Shown: positions 53,150 to 62,981 of the stretch, in pieces
Layout: the number at the start of each line of letters is the position of its first letter
Position numbering within the stretch: the stretch's first letter is position 1
Assembly (NCBI RefSeq): GCF_021018805.1
Contig: NC_086247.1
Span: 142,348,102 to 142,412,101 of the forward strand
Direction of reading: 5' to 3'
Origin: Prinia subflava
Taxonomy: Eukaryota > Chordata > Aves > Passeriformes > Cisticolidae
DNA length: 64,000 bases
Program-made: the position numbers and the translations under genes
Notes under the pieces: generated by a model
What the model saw: only the letters and a program-made list of their open reading frames with translations
Database searches by the model: none
Told to the model about the DNA's origin: nothing

Positions 53150-53350
53150 GGGTGTTGGAGCAATTAGGAGCCATGTGGCCACTGGGGAGGTGGTGGATGT
53201 GCCCTAGGACAGCGAGGGGGCAGCAGGGGCAGGAGGGCGAAAGCGCACCCAGAGTGACGAGAGGTGATAAAATCATCCCTATAGTGACTGACCGCAGCAG
53301 CAGCTCGGGGCAGGCAACTCCTGCCAAAGAGATCAGAGACGGTGGACACA
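53150..53350. promoter_or_regulatory. GC-rich block upstream of the promoter, possible CTCF-like core
   Basis: This isolated GC-rich stretch lies about 0.8 kb before the CpG island. Near 53205-53225 it has AGCGAGGGGGCAGCAG, which matches the AGGGGGCAG core of the CTCF motif but not the CCA before it. No known repeat was recognised in it. The function is unproven. Confidence 0.25.
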
Positions 53351-54099
53351 AAAATTCAAAAATTCCCTGCATACTTTAAATGCCCCTGCATACTTCAAAT
53401 GCCTGGTTTTTTTCTTCTCTGTGTGTGTGTGTTTGTGTGTTGGTTAACATCATAGTCAAAGGATTGAGGACAAGGGGCATGAGACATGCCGGGCACCTTT
53501 ACTGCCCTTTACTACATTTAAAATCCCATGTCCTCTCATTTGGCACCAGGCTTCTTACGTGTAAATCAGGTAACCAGGCTCTTACATCCAGGAACAAGGG
53601 CTTGGCAATTTGGTGGCCATACTTCACAGGTGCTGTCCTTCTGGGCAACCTCGTGAACATGCAGAACGAAATCAAACTCCAAGTTACTATGTCAAAATCC
53701 TATTCATTTCCAAAGTGGAAGGAATAAAAGCGCAGGCACGTACAATCACTTTCCTGGTGGGTCCGGCATCCTGCGGAGCCTCAGCGAGGTCCCAGTTCAA
53801 TGATATGGATGTTTCCAAGCTTATCTGGACCGTGCAGGCCCTGTGCGGCGGCTTTGAGCAAGGGCTCCGCACACCCAGGCTCAGCCGCAGGGAATGAAAG
53901 CGGCTTTAGTTCCTCGTTTACTGCTGCTCGCCCTTTTTCCTCACCAAGTCCTTGCATTACCATATCGATGCACTGGCAAGGCACGGGCGAGCAGCGATGC
54001 AGCCCTTAAAACACACCGCTCTCGGCCATTGCGTTTTGTTTTATTGTTTTCTTTAATTTGGAAAAGCGAACAATAAACTCTGCTCAAAGGTCGCTCCTT
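53351..54099. other. PITRM1 upstream flank, no gene seen
   Basis: This flank contains a short TG-rich tract near 53420-53440 and G+C that increases toward the island. Open frames overlap on both strands without any conserved protein feature, so none is called. Confidence 0.6.
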
Positions 54100-54276
54100 T
54101 CACAACCCACCGAGCTTTCGATTTTCCTGAGAACTTCGCGAACAGCGTAAAGGCATTTCCAAGAGATTGCCCTGCCATCGCAGCCCAGCCCTCCCCAGAC
54201 GGCAGACAGAGCACACACGGCCCCAAGCCCAGAGGGCCGGGCCCGCCGCTGCCCCGCAGGCCCCACGCTGGGGCTC

Positions 54277-54435
54277 GGCTCGGGGCCGGCTCAGGGGCGG
54301 CTCAGGGCGGGCTCAGGGCCGGCTCAGAAGCGGCTCAGGGGCGGCTCCGCCCGGCCGGGGCGGCTCGGGGTTGGCTCAGAGGCGGCTCAGGGGCGGCTCC
54401 GCCCGGCCGGGCCGGCTCGGGGCCGGCTCGGGGCG
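54277..54435 (+). repeat. 11-bp GC-rich minisatellite in the PITRM1 promoter
   Basis: Thirteen consecutive units start with GGCTC: eleven of 11 bp (for example GGCTCAGGGGC) and two longer 19-bp units (54343-54361 and 54395-54413) that carry GGCTCCGCCCGGCC with a GC box. A four-unit block of 52 bp (54321-54372) is repeated with few changes at 54373-54424, so there is a higher-order period. The array ends about 130 bp before the start codon. The G-rich strand could form quadruplex structure; that is inference. Confidence 0.9.
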
Positions 54436-54481
54436 CGGCGGGCGGAGCTGCGGGGTCGCCGCCAATGCGGGCGGGGCGGCG

Positions 54482-54491
54482 GCGCCTGCGC
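54482..54491. promoter_or_regulatory. NRF1-like site upstream of PITRM1 start
   Basis: GCGCCTGCGC differs by one base from the NRF1 palindrome GCGCATGCGC. It lies 72 bp before the ATG inside the CpG island. NRF1 drives many nuclear genes for mitochondrial proteins, which fits PITRM1. Binding is not shown by sequence. Confidence 0.45.
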
Positions 54492-54562
54492 CGGCTCCCG
54501 CTGCGCTCGGTTCCGCTCTGCCGTGCGGCCCGGCCCGCCTGGTCCGCCTGGCCCGCACAGCC

Positions 54563-54600
54563 ATGTGGAGCCGCTGCCGGGGGCTGCTGGGCCGCGGCCG
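54563..54600 (+). CDS. PITRM1: PITRM1 exon 1 (start codon and leader)
   Basis: Residues 1-12 plus two bases of codon 13 ([12 protein letters not shown], then Arg). The donor is CG|gtgagc. The ATG has G at -3. The same frame is open upstream for about 400 nt but contains no other ATG, so this is the only supported start. Arg and Leu with no acidic residue are typical of a mitochondrial presequence. The leader is about six residues shorter than human if the zinc motifs are aligned. Confidence 0.93.
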
Positions 54601-57600
54601 GTGAGCGAGCGGGAGCGGGGAGCGGCGGGGAGCCTCGCCCAGCGCTGCCCGGCCCTGGCGCTCGGCCGGGGGACGCGGAGCTCCGAGCCCTGCCCGGGCA
54701 CAGGGCCCCGCTCCCCGGGGGAGCCCGGGCCGGTGTCGGTCCTGCACCGCCGGCAGGAGCGCGTTTGCTGAGAGGGAATGGTGTCGTTTCAGGTCCCCGA
54801 GTCGGCGGGCGTGGAGGTGGAAGAGCATTGCGGCGAATGAGAGAGCGCTGCAGTACCGGGTGGGCGAGCAGATCCACGGCTTCACCGTGGAGCAGGTGAG
54901 CGCCGCCCGCCGCTGGCCTGTCCTCTGTTTGTGTACATGAACTGCGCCGTGCTTGCAAGGCACCTGGCATTAAATACTTGCTTTGGGTGGTCAGTCATAA
55001 AATGATTCAGGAGTTCCGTGTAGTTACTTCTCTGTAAACAAGTACTTCAGGTGCCATTAATTTATATTTTTGTAGGAGGCTTATGCTGGAGTAAATAGTG
55101 CACCCCACGAGCTTGTGTGTCTGCTGCAGATGTGACCATTCAGTGTGGCCTTCTGAAAGTCCTGATAGCGGAACTTCCGTGTGTGAGTGTGTTTTGATAA
55201 ACACATTCAAATAATAATTTATTTCCTAAGATGCTTTTAATACCTCTGTTGGAAAGCTGCTGCGGAAATACGTTGAATTTCTTTCTACTTTTTTGAAGGA
55301 AAAAACAGGAGCAGAGAGTAAAGATTATTTGTGAGAAGTGACTGCAAGTGTTAGATGGAGCTAGTGGTAGAACAGTGTCCTTGTTTTTTCTATGTCTAAC
55401 CTTTGAATATATGCCTTTTCTTTTTGTATTTCTGATTGAATTTTTATCCGCACCTTAAGAGTATGGTTCTTTTGTTGTAATGTACTTTCATTGGATTATA
55501 AATTTCATTTCTATTTTATTTTCCATTTGTGTAATTATTTTTTCCCCTCAAGAAAAATTTGCTCCCCACAGGAGCAAAAATTTATTTAATACAGTATAAG
55601 CCAATATTATATGTAGGACCAACAAACTAGTTCCTATATCATGAACAATTTATTTGACCTAATTGAAGTCACACTGCAGTACAGATGTTTTCATCCAATG
55701 CAGGTGACAGCTGTTCCTGAGCTGTTCCTGACTGCAGTGAAGCTAAGTCATGATGGGACAGGAGCCAGGTATTTACATGTGGCTCGGGAGGACTCCAATA
55801 ATCTGTTCAGGTAAGACGTTAATATAGGTATTACACATTCAATCTCCACATCACCTTGTGTTTTTTCAGTTGTAATCTAATACTGTGGCTGGATTATTCT
55901 GTGATTACAGGGAGGGCAGTACTTTGTAGGGCTTAGAATTTTTCAGGTTGGAACAGGTATCATGAAGTTTGTTATTCAGTCTGCTGCTCCAAACAGGGTC
56001 AGTATTTAATTCAGGTCTAGTTCCTATCTTGAAAACTTTCAAAGACAGAGGTTATGCAGCCATGACCTTCTATGAGGCTTTTTAATTTGAGCCTTTGGGG
56101 TATAAAGAAATATGTTTACTCATGTGTAAGGACTTCTGTACTAACTCCAGAAATGGAAATGCAGAGGCTGCACACCCTCTGAAAAAGATGGCTGAGCACT
56201 CAGGAGTCTGAAGAGCTCAAACTCTGCATCCTGGTGTGTGCCACATTTGCTATTAGGCAGTGATGATGCTCCCATAAAGGTGCAGGTAGGAGTGGGTGGA
56301 CTTCTCCTTCCCAATGACTGCATCCCTCTTTGTGCTCTCTCTTGCAGTATCCAGTTCAGAACCACTCCAATGGACAGCACTGGGGTCCCACATATTCTGG
56401 AGCACACGGTGCTGTGTGGTTCCCAAAAGTATCCCTGTAGAGATCCGTTCTTTAAAATGTTAAACAGGTCACTCTCCACTTTTATGAATGCATTCACAGG
56501 TAAGCACAAAGGACATACTACCACTTAAAGTGCAGGAGGTTTTATTGCAGTAGGGCTGTCTCTTGACTCTCCTTAATTTGCCTTTGGGGAGCCATTATTA
56601 TTGGGTGTGAATGTTGTGAGATATTAAAAAGCTAACAAGGCAAGACAACAAAATAAGTCTTGTTCATTTGTCAAAGTCCCAGCAGAGCTGGAGCTTTGTA
56701 GTATACAAAAATACATTTAATTATTTATATGGATATATGGCTAAAGCAATGTTTTCATGGTAAAATAGCTGGAGTGTTAAATATATGTATTCCTCAGCAA
56801 AAATACATCTCTTCCAGTTATTTCTGTGGGTGAGAAATTAAAAATCAACGATGGCAAAATGCATCTTAGACTTTCTAAATTCTAATTTTTTTACATTTAT
56901 TTATGTGCAGCTAGTGATTACACACTCTATCCATTTTCAACTCAAAATCCCAAGGACTTTCAGAACCTCCTCTCAGTGTACTTGGATGCAGCTTTCTTTC
57001 CATGTTTACGTCAGCTAGATTTCTGGTAAGACAGTTTGAGATGTGTGCAAACCTTAAATTAAAAAATAAGGCCAGAAAAAGCCTCCCCACCAACAAAATC
57101 TTCAAACTCTTAACACTTGCTGTTATTCATTTTTCAGGCAAGAAGGCTGGAGGTTAGAACATGAAAACCCAGCTGATCCTCAGACACCTCTGGTCTTCAA
57201 AGGAGTTGTTTTTAATGAAATGAAAGGGGCATTTGTAAGTTTTGTGGATGTTTGGTTTAAATTCTTACAGATGGTGAAGTAGCTTCAGGTGTAGGTTATC
57301 AATGGCATTATTGCACCAGGGATTCCCATTCCTCCTTTTGAAAGTTTAAACCCTCAGTAAAGTCACCACTGTTACAAAGATTTTTTTTTTCTAGAGTTAT
57401 CCTGTCAAAAGTTTGTTTATGTAGAGAAAGGCACCTTTTTAATGGATTTTATTGTAAAATACTCTCTTACATTAGCACAGAAACATAGCTACTGTTATTA
57501 AATTACGTTGGACTGCATGCTTATGTGAGGAGGTTGTTTAAGTTGCAGCTCTGAGGTCTTATTATTGAGCACCTTTTGTCTTTAAAATGTGTTTTGATGG

Positions 57601-60600
57601 CTTTTACTGAAATGTGGTGTTTTCCTATTAAGACAGATAATGAGAGGATATTTGCACAGCACCTGCAGAACAAAATCCTTCCTGATCACACTTACGGTGT
57701 AATTTCTGGTGGAGATCCATTGTGTATTCCTGACCTTACATGGGAGCAGCTTAAGCACTTCCATGCCACACATTATCATCCAAGCAATTCCAGGTATGTG
57801 AGATTGGTGACTAACTTCCTGGATTATTGGGTTAGTGCTATGTTTGCATTTTTGTGAGGAGACAACTGGAAGCACAGTGTTTTTATCCATGTGACCAGCA
57901 ACAAAGATAACTTGTGCCCTACAGCAGCTAGAACAGCATGGAAATGAGGAATTTTTTCTAGAAAGAGCAGTGAAGAATGAATTATAGGCAGGAAAGAAAG
58001 GTGGCTAATATTGTCAGGTGTGTCTGTTTGCCTGCTCATGAGGATGTGTTTTGGGAATTGATTGACCTGAGCTCACATGAACTGGGGGGAAAGGGAACAT
58101 ACTAATAAGTATTCAGCAGTAATGTTAGGGAATTAAAATCCAAGTAGCACAGATTAATCTAAGGGTTCCTGTCCTCTTTGAAGTAACACAGATTAAGTTA
58201 GAAGTTACAAATGAATGATTTAATTTCCTCATGGATCACATATTACTGTAGTGAGTTCTAAATAATGGATAGTCATTTGATTCAGGTACTGATTTGGTTG
58301 GTATTAGCAAGGTATTTAAACTGGAATTTAAACTGGTATTTAAACTGGAATTTCAAACTCAATTTGAAAGTTACATGCAGGAAAACAATTCTTTCTTCTC
58401 TACTAATTTTGTGGCCAATCTGTTATTCTGCTTAACTCACTTGTGGAACATCAGTTTGTGTCATGACAGTGAATTTGCAATCCCTTAATTTTCTCATCAT
58501 CCCAAGTGTTCTGCTGTACTGGTGTTGGGATTTTAATCAGGGGATGAGATTGACTTGAGGCATAGCTGGTGCTCATGTTTGGTCCAGTGGAAGTCACTTA
58601 GGTATAGGAACGTGTTTGGTGGAGTGACTCATGGAACCCAGCTGTGTTTTACAGACAGGCAAAACTTAGGACATGGATCATTGTATTTTATACTTAAAAT
58701 GTGAGGACTGTAAGAATTTTGTCTTCTGAAACTTAGGAGCACTGGGTTTCTGGCTTCAATTGCTAATATATTTTTTTCTGGAGCATTGTATATTACTGCA
58801 ACTGAACAAATTTGAACGTGATAAAACTGAATTTAATGAAAATAATAAGATGTTTCATGGCCCACAAGCTGAAAAATGTGCATTTTTATCAAGAGATCTG
58901 TGAATTTTAAATATATTAAATGTGTTTGAAATATGTTGAATAGGTTGAAGACCCACCAAATGTACTCCAGATGTAACAATTACTGGAAAGCACATGAAAT
59001 TCAGAGTATAATACAAGTAGCTACTGTAAATTCTATATTAAACCAAATGCTTAATCCTGATATTTTATTTGAAATGCAGATTTTTCACTTACGGTAATTT
59101 TCCCCTGGAGCAACATCTGAAGCAAATACATGAGGAAGCATTGGTAAAATTTGAAAGAATTGAGTCAAATACTGACATCCCAAAACAGAAACTCTGGGAA
59201 AAGCCTGTAAGTAAAACCAACAAACAAACAAAAACCACCAAACCCCAAAACCCCCAGGTTAATATTTTAACTTAACTTGCTGGAGTTACTCTTTTGTTTA
59301 CAATTGTGTAAATGAGCTGAAGTATTTTTATTTTTGGTTACACGGGGACAAACTACACTTGCTTTTGAGTTTCAGTAATGCAATGATTGCTTGCAGTTGA
59401 TTTTCTTATTTCCAATTTTCAAGTCCCTTGTTTGAAGCACTTATTAATGAAAGCATTTAGGGCTAATGAAATAAATGCTGATACTTAGTATGAGGACTGA
59501 TACAGTATCAATACTGATACTTAGTATCAGAAAATCTGCTTTCTCAGGAATCTCATCTTCCAGACATTGGTGTCAAAAATAATTTTCATGTTCTCTTCCT
59601 CCCCCCTTCTCCTTTTTGTCCCTGGCTTGTCCAGAAGTGTAAATATTTCTTCCAAAACCAGCTCAGATTATTATTTATGGCCAGACTTTCTTCAACCTCT
59701 CCTATATTATCCACTTCTAAAAATTGAGATGCCACTCATATTTTTCAATATAATGTGTGTGTGTGTGTATTTGCTCATGGATCTGTAAAAATATTTTAAA
59801 TAATTGGAAAGATGATGCTATGAAGATGCAGGTAATTTTTGTTTGTAACTTCTGCTCTGAGTTTAGTGTGTATAATCTACTGTACTTTATAGAGAGAACA
59901 CAGGGTAACGTGTGGCAGGGACTCCTTTGCTGCTGATCCTTCCAAGCAGACCACTGTCAGCGTCAGCTACTTGTTGACAGAGTAAGTATATCAAAATGAA
60001 ATTCTGAATAAAGGTTCATTTTAGATCTTTAAGCAAGGTGCAGGCATGATTCTTGTCCCCAGTTCCTCTTGATAAATGTCGTCTTTAAAGAAAATAATAC
60101 CATGGGAAAATAGATCAATCCTGCTTTAGTAAATAAAAGTGTAATTGCTGAATAATTAGCTTTAGCGCATAGACACAGAAAAAATCAAGGGGTACTTTAC
60201 AGAACTGTTCAGTGGATGTGACATTTGAAAACATTGTCTTCTTTTTAATTTCCTGCCATGTGCAAGCACTTTTGTATGACCCTGCTACTAACTTATCTCC
60301 CCTTGCAGCCCAATTTAAATTGCTTTCCTGGTAGCTGCAACAAGTGAAAGATGCAGAGCCCTCCTTTTTCCCTAAGGTCTGATGCAGGGTTCACAGCTGA
60401 CAGTTATTTCTCCCTTGCTCCCTCTGCCTTTGTTTTCTAGTTCTTTTGAAATGGACTCAGTGCTACTGGGTGTCACATACAGTTTTTAAGAACTAATAAT
60501 TTTTCTTCAGTATTACAGACACTTTTGAAACGTTCACCTTAAGCCTGTTGTCTTCACTGTTGGTTGATGGGCCAAATTCTCCTTTTTACAAAGCCTTAAT

Positions 60601-62981
60601 TGAGTCTGGTGTTGGCACGGATTTTTCTCCTGATGTTGGGTAAGTGTTGCAATTCACATTTCATTACTATACACTGTGTTAGAAAAACTAAAAAGCAATT
60701 TCAAGTTAGAAGAACTCATCTCTTATACAGGCAATTTACACCAGAGTAATCTCATTTTAATATTAAAACATTGTAAGAGTTTCTCCTGGTGAACTGTAAA
60801 GCATTCTCAGGTGTAACTTTTGTCTCATCAAAGTACTTGGATAGAAGCTAAATGGGTTTAATCAAAGATGTATTGTTTACAGCTTACGAACTATAAAACT
60901 GGATAGATAGAATAAAATATGGAATACCTTCAGTGCCTTAATTTACCTGGGTTTTTCATCCTGGACATTTAAGCATTACTCAGAGGTGTTTGTGAGCTCT
61001 TCTCTGTAACCACGTTGCTTTTATTGCTTTAATTCTATGGTTTAGTAGTAGGTAGGTTTGTCACAAATGTGCCTTTGTGCAATCAGGTGCTGTTAACTTG
61101 CCATCACCTCAGTACAGAGGGATGTTTCAGCTGACACTTGCTCCAACTGGAACTCCCAGTCCTTGCTTCCAGCTGCAGCTCCCAGCTCATCTTCTGAGCG
61201 TGCTGTGGGCACTGAACTTGAGCTCAGCTGCTCATCACATTTTGCCTTTTTTGTCAGCACAAAGAAGGAAGTGCTTTCCAGACATGATTCATCTGACTGA
61301 TTTCTCTACTTGAGGATGACAAAACTCATGCCTTTTTCTCCAGTGACTCTCAGGTGTCTGAGTGCAAAACCTTATTATGCTCACCCATGATCCTAATGTT
61401 TTACTCTGCCTGGCTTGACCTGTCTCTACTTGAAGTAATTGGCTTCATGCAAGTCCTGTGCTGTGTAGACATCTTAATATTCCAGAGCATGGCAGTAGAA
61501 ATCTGTCTTTAGACACTGAAGTAGGGATTATGTTGTATTTTTTGTCAGTTGGTTCTTTTCCAGTTTGGCTGGATTGATAACGGGGTTGAACCGTTCAGTG
61601 AGCTGACTTTAATTTGCCTTAGTGACTGTAGGGATGAATCTACAAGAATAAGTTTGAGTCCAGAGATGAGTATTGCAGAATCCAGCTCCTGAGCCTGCCA
61701 TTGAATTCTTTCTGTAGTTTTTAGATGTGTACTAGTGGTTGTTTGAGTGCCTGAGCACCTATTGCTTTTTGTTTGTTGCCTTTGGTTTGAACTGCTACGT
61801 GTTCTGTATTTCTGCAAGTGTCGATTTGTCTCTCTAAAGATGAGCTCTGTGATTAACCCTGCCTGACAGCTTGGACAAAATTGTCTTAACTGTTAAAATT
61901 TTTTAAGACAGTTGATAACAATTGCAGCAAACATGGGAAACCTCACCTTAACTACTTACTGTATAAATACTGCTTTAGAAGTATTCCACTCATCTGCTTA
62001 AGTAGAATGTATGTGTTTGGTGTTACATGCAGCTAAAATTTTCACCTTTAAAAAGAGAGACTTCTTTACCTGAAGAAATTACAGGTAAAGTGGGAAGATT
62101 AACAGCAAATACCAGCTTTACTTCTCTAGCAGTTTTTCTTTCCCTAAAACCATATGCTGTAGGTTTTCTTTAATAGTGGCTACTACTACTGAAATTGAAC
62201 AAAAAATGCTTTTAAGTTCCATTTATTGCCTCTTTGGACTTATTTTACTTTCTATCTATCTTTTAAAATCTTGTGAGTTTGTATATGTGGAAACAACAGG
62301 TGTTTTCTCCCTTCTGCCTTTGTTGGCAGCTTTAATGCTTAATTTGTAGTGTTTTGTCACTGAGGTTTGGTTATGTTTTACTCTAGGTTTAATGGCTCAA
62401 CAAGAGAAGCTTATTTCAGTGTGGGTCTGCAGGGGATTGCTGAAGGAGACATTGATACTGTGAAGCAGATAATTGATAGAACAGTCGATGAAGTTATTGC
62501 GTGAGTAATGCTAAGTTTTTAAGAATAATATTAGTTAATATAGTAATATGTAGACTTGTAATAATACAGACTTGTGTATAATAACATGCCTTAAAAATCT
62601 AGTTGTATTACAACAAAGGCACCTAAATTGAAGTAATATTTCTGCTTCTTCCTTTATTGTAGCTTGTTCTCATCAGTGTAGCCTTCAGGAGTTTCATGAT
62701 GTTAGTTCAGTTTCTCTAAATGACACAAGATGATTAGATTATTTCATAACAATTTTAATTCAGTGTAAAAGATGTTATGTTATAATGTTTCCTTTATTGA
62801 TCTAATAATTCATTTTCATAACTTCACTTAGAGTGATCAGTGTTAATGAATATGATTTCCTTCTCTCATCACCCTTTCCCAAAGGAAAGGATTTGAGGAT
62901 GATAGGATTGAAGCTCTACTTCACAAAATTGAAATACAGCTGAAGCATCAGTCTACGAGTTTTGGACTTGCCCTGACATCT
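54563..62981 (+). CDS. PITRM1: PITRM1, mitochondrial presequence protease (5' part, exons 1-12 of a longer gene)
   Basis: This gene encodes a zinc metallopeptidase of family M16C (pitrilysin type, PreP). It degrades cleaved targeting presequences and other short unstructured peptides, including amyloid-beta, in the mitochondrial matrix. Joining 12 exons (54563-54600, 54793-54895, 55704-55810, 56348-56499, 56911-57025, 57138-57234, 57633-57793, 59080-59206, 59893-59981, 60511-60639, 62387-62500, 62885-62981) gives 1,329 nt, or 443 codons, with no stop and GT/AG at every intron. The translation is close to human PITRM1 as I know it. An Arg-rich leader of about 30 residues precedes the first conserved block. 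The inverted zinc motif HILEH gives H98, catalytic E101 and H102. E199 in FNEMKGAF is the third zinc ligand, with the same spacing from H102 as in human. C113 matches human C119, a reported redox cysteine. The family is about 1,035 residues long, so the C-terminal half lies beyond position 64000. Confidence 0.97.
54793..54895 (+). CDS. PITRM1: PITRM1 exon 2
   Basis: Residues 13-47. The acceptor is tttcag|GTCC and the donor is GAGCAG|gtgagc, ending on a codon boundary. It carries the rest of the Arg/Trp-rich leader and then the family-conserved start of the mature enzyme ([17 protein letters not shown]). Intron 1 is only 192 bp and GC-rich. Confidence 0.95.
55704..55810 (+). CDS. PITRM1: PITRM1 exon 3
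   Basis: Residues 48-83. The acceptor is aatgcag|GTGACA and the donor is TTCAG|gtaaga. It encodes the conserved N-terminal beta strands of the M16 fold ([20 protein letters not shown] and on to NNLFS). The exon ends two bases into the codon of S83. Confidence 0.96.
56348..56499 (+). CDS. PITRM1: PITRM1 exon 4, zinc-binding catalytic exon
   Basis: Residues 83-134. The acceptor is cttgcag|TATCC and the donor is TTCACAG|gtaagc. It contains the active-site motif [19 protein letters not shown]98 and H102 bind zinc and E101 is the general base. C113 sits at the place of human C119, reported to form an inhibitory disulfide on oxidation; its partner would be outside this window. Confidence 0.97.
56911..57025 (+). 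CDS. PITRM1: PITRM1 exon 5
   Basis: Residues 134-172. The acceptor is atgtgcag|CTAG and the donor is TTCTG|gtaaga. It encodes the block [20 protein letters not shown] and on through the cysteine-containing [10 protein letters not shown], almost unchanged from the human enzyme. Confidence 0.96.
57138..57234 (+). CDS. PITRM1: PITRM1 exon 6, third zinc ligand
   Basis: Residues 172-204. The acceptor is tttttcag|GCAAG and the donor is GCATTT|gtaagt, ending on a codon boundary. [10 protein letters not shown] contains E199, the distal glutamate that completes the zinc site 97 residues after H102. Confidence 0.97.
57633..57793 (+). CDS. PITRM1: PITRM1 exon 7
   Basis: Residues 205-258. The acceptor is cctattaag|ACAG and the donor is TCCAG|gtatgt. 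It encodes [20 protein letters not shown] and continues through the conserved [20 protein letters not shown]. The frame splits the Arg codon with exon 8. Confidence 0.97.
58312..58360 (+). repeat. 12/24-bp tandem repeat in PITRM1 intron 7
   Basis: Units alternate gtatttaaactg and gaatttaaactg (58312, 58324, 58336, 58348), so the true period is 24 bp with two copies. The last unit is imperfect. Confidence 0.85.
59080..59206 (+). CDS. PITRM1: PITRM1 exon 8
   Basis: Residues 258-300. The acceptor is gaaatgcag|ATTTTT and the donor is AAGCCT|gtaagt. It encodes [20 protein letters not shown] and a more variable linker ending in LWEKP. Intron 7 before it (1,286 bp) carries a short tandem repeat. 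Confidence 0.97.
59478..59530. repeat. Direct repeats with a short hairpin in PITRM1 intron 8
   Basis: ctgatacttagtat occurs at 59478-59491 and again at 59514-59527. The second copy extends into a perfect hairpin, ctgatac/tta/gtatcag (59514-59530). Confidence 0.75.
59893..59981 (+). CDS. PITRM1: PITRM1 exon 9
   Basis: Residues 301-330. The acceptor is tttatag|AGAG and the donor is ACAGA|gtaagt. It encodes [20 protein letters not shown] and on to the strand VSVSYLLT, matching the start of the second M16 domain of the N-terminal half. Confidence 0.95.
60511..60639 (+). CDS. PITRM1: PITRM1 exon 10
   Basis: Residues 330-373. The acceptor is tttcttcag|TATTAC and the donor is GATGTTGG|gtaagt. It encodes [18 protein letters not shown] and then [20 protein letters not shown], nearly identical to the human block. 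Confidence 0.97.
62387..62500 (+). CDS. PITRM1: PITRM1 exon 11
   Basis: Residues 373-411. The acceptor is tactctag|GTTTAAT and the donor is GTTATTGC|gtgagt. It encodes [18 protein letters not shown] and an acidic helix ([10 protein letters not shown]). Intron 10 before it is the longest complete intron here (1,747 bp). Confidence 0.96.
62885..62981 (+). CDS. PITRM1: PITRM1 exon 12 (last exon in window)
   Basis: Residues 411-443. The acceptor is cccaaag|GAAAGG and the donor is ACATCT|gtaagt. It encodes [20 protein letters not shown] and continues to SFGLALTS. The next human block (YIASCWNHDG) is not found between 62982 and 64000, so the following exon lies beyond the edge. Confidence 0.96.

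Larger units (their letters stand above)
54100..54850. promoter_or_regulatory. PITRM1: CpG island and PITRM1 promoter/first exon
   Basis: CpG density and G+C rise sharply here against an AT-rich background on both sides. The island spans the upstream region, exon 1, intron 1 and exon 2. It has several GC boxes (ccgccc, gggcgg) and no obvious TATA box just before the start codon, as expected for a housekeeping mitochondrial gene. The transcription start is not fixed by sequence; about 54,440-54,550 is likely. No gene on the opposite strand could be supported, although GC-rich island promoters often fire both ways. Confidence 0.85.

Noticed and set aside
54167..54562. PITRM1 frame open upstream of the chosen start, suggesting an N-terminal extension
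   Set aside because: There is no ATG in this frame before 54563, and the sequence runs through the minisatellite. The ATG at 54563 gives a normal mitochondrial leader.
54335..54970. Long minus-strand open frames (about 195-211 codons) across the CpG island
   Set aside because: Composition is Pro/Ala/Arg/Gly, as expected in any frame of a GC-rich island with few stop codons. They overlap PITRM1 exons 1-2 and the minisatellite and show no domain.
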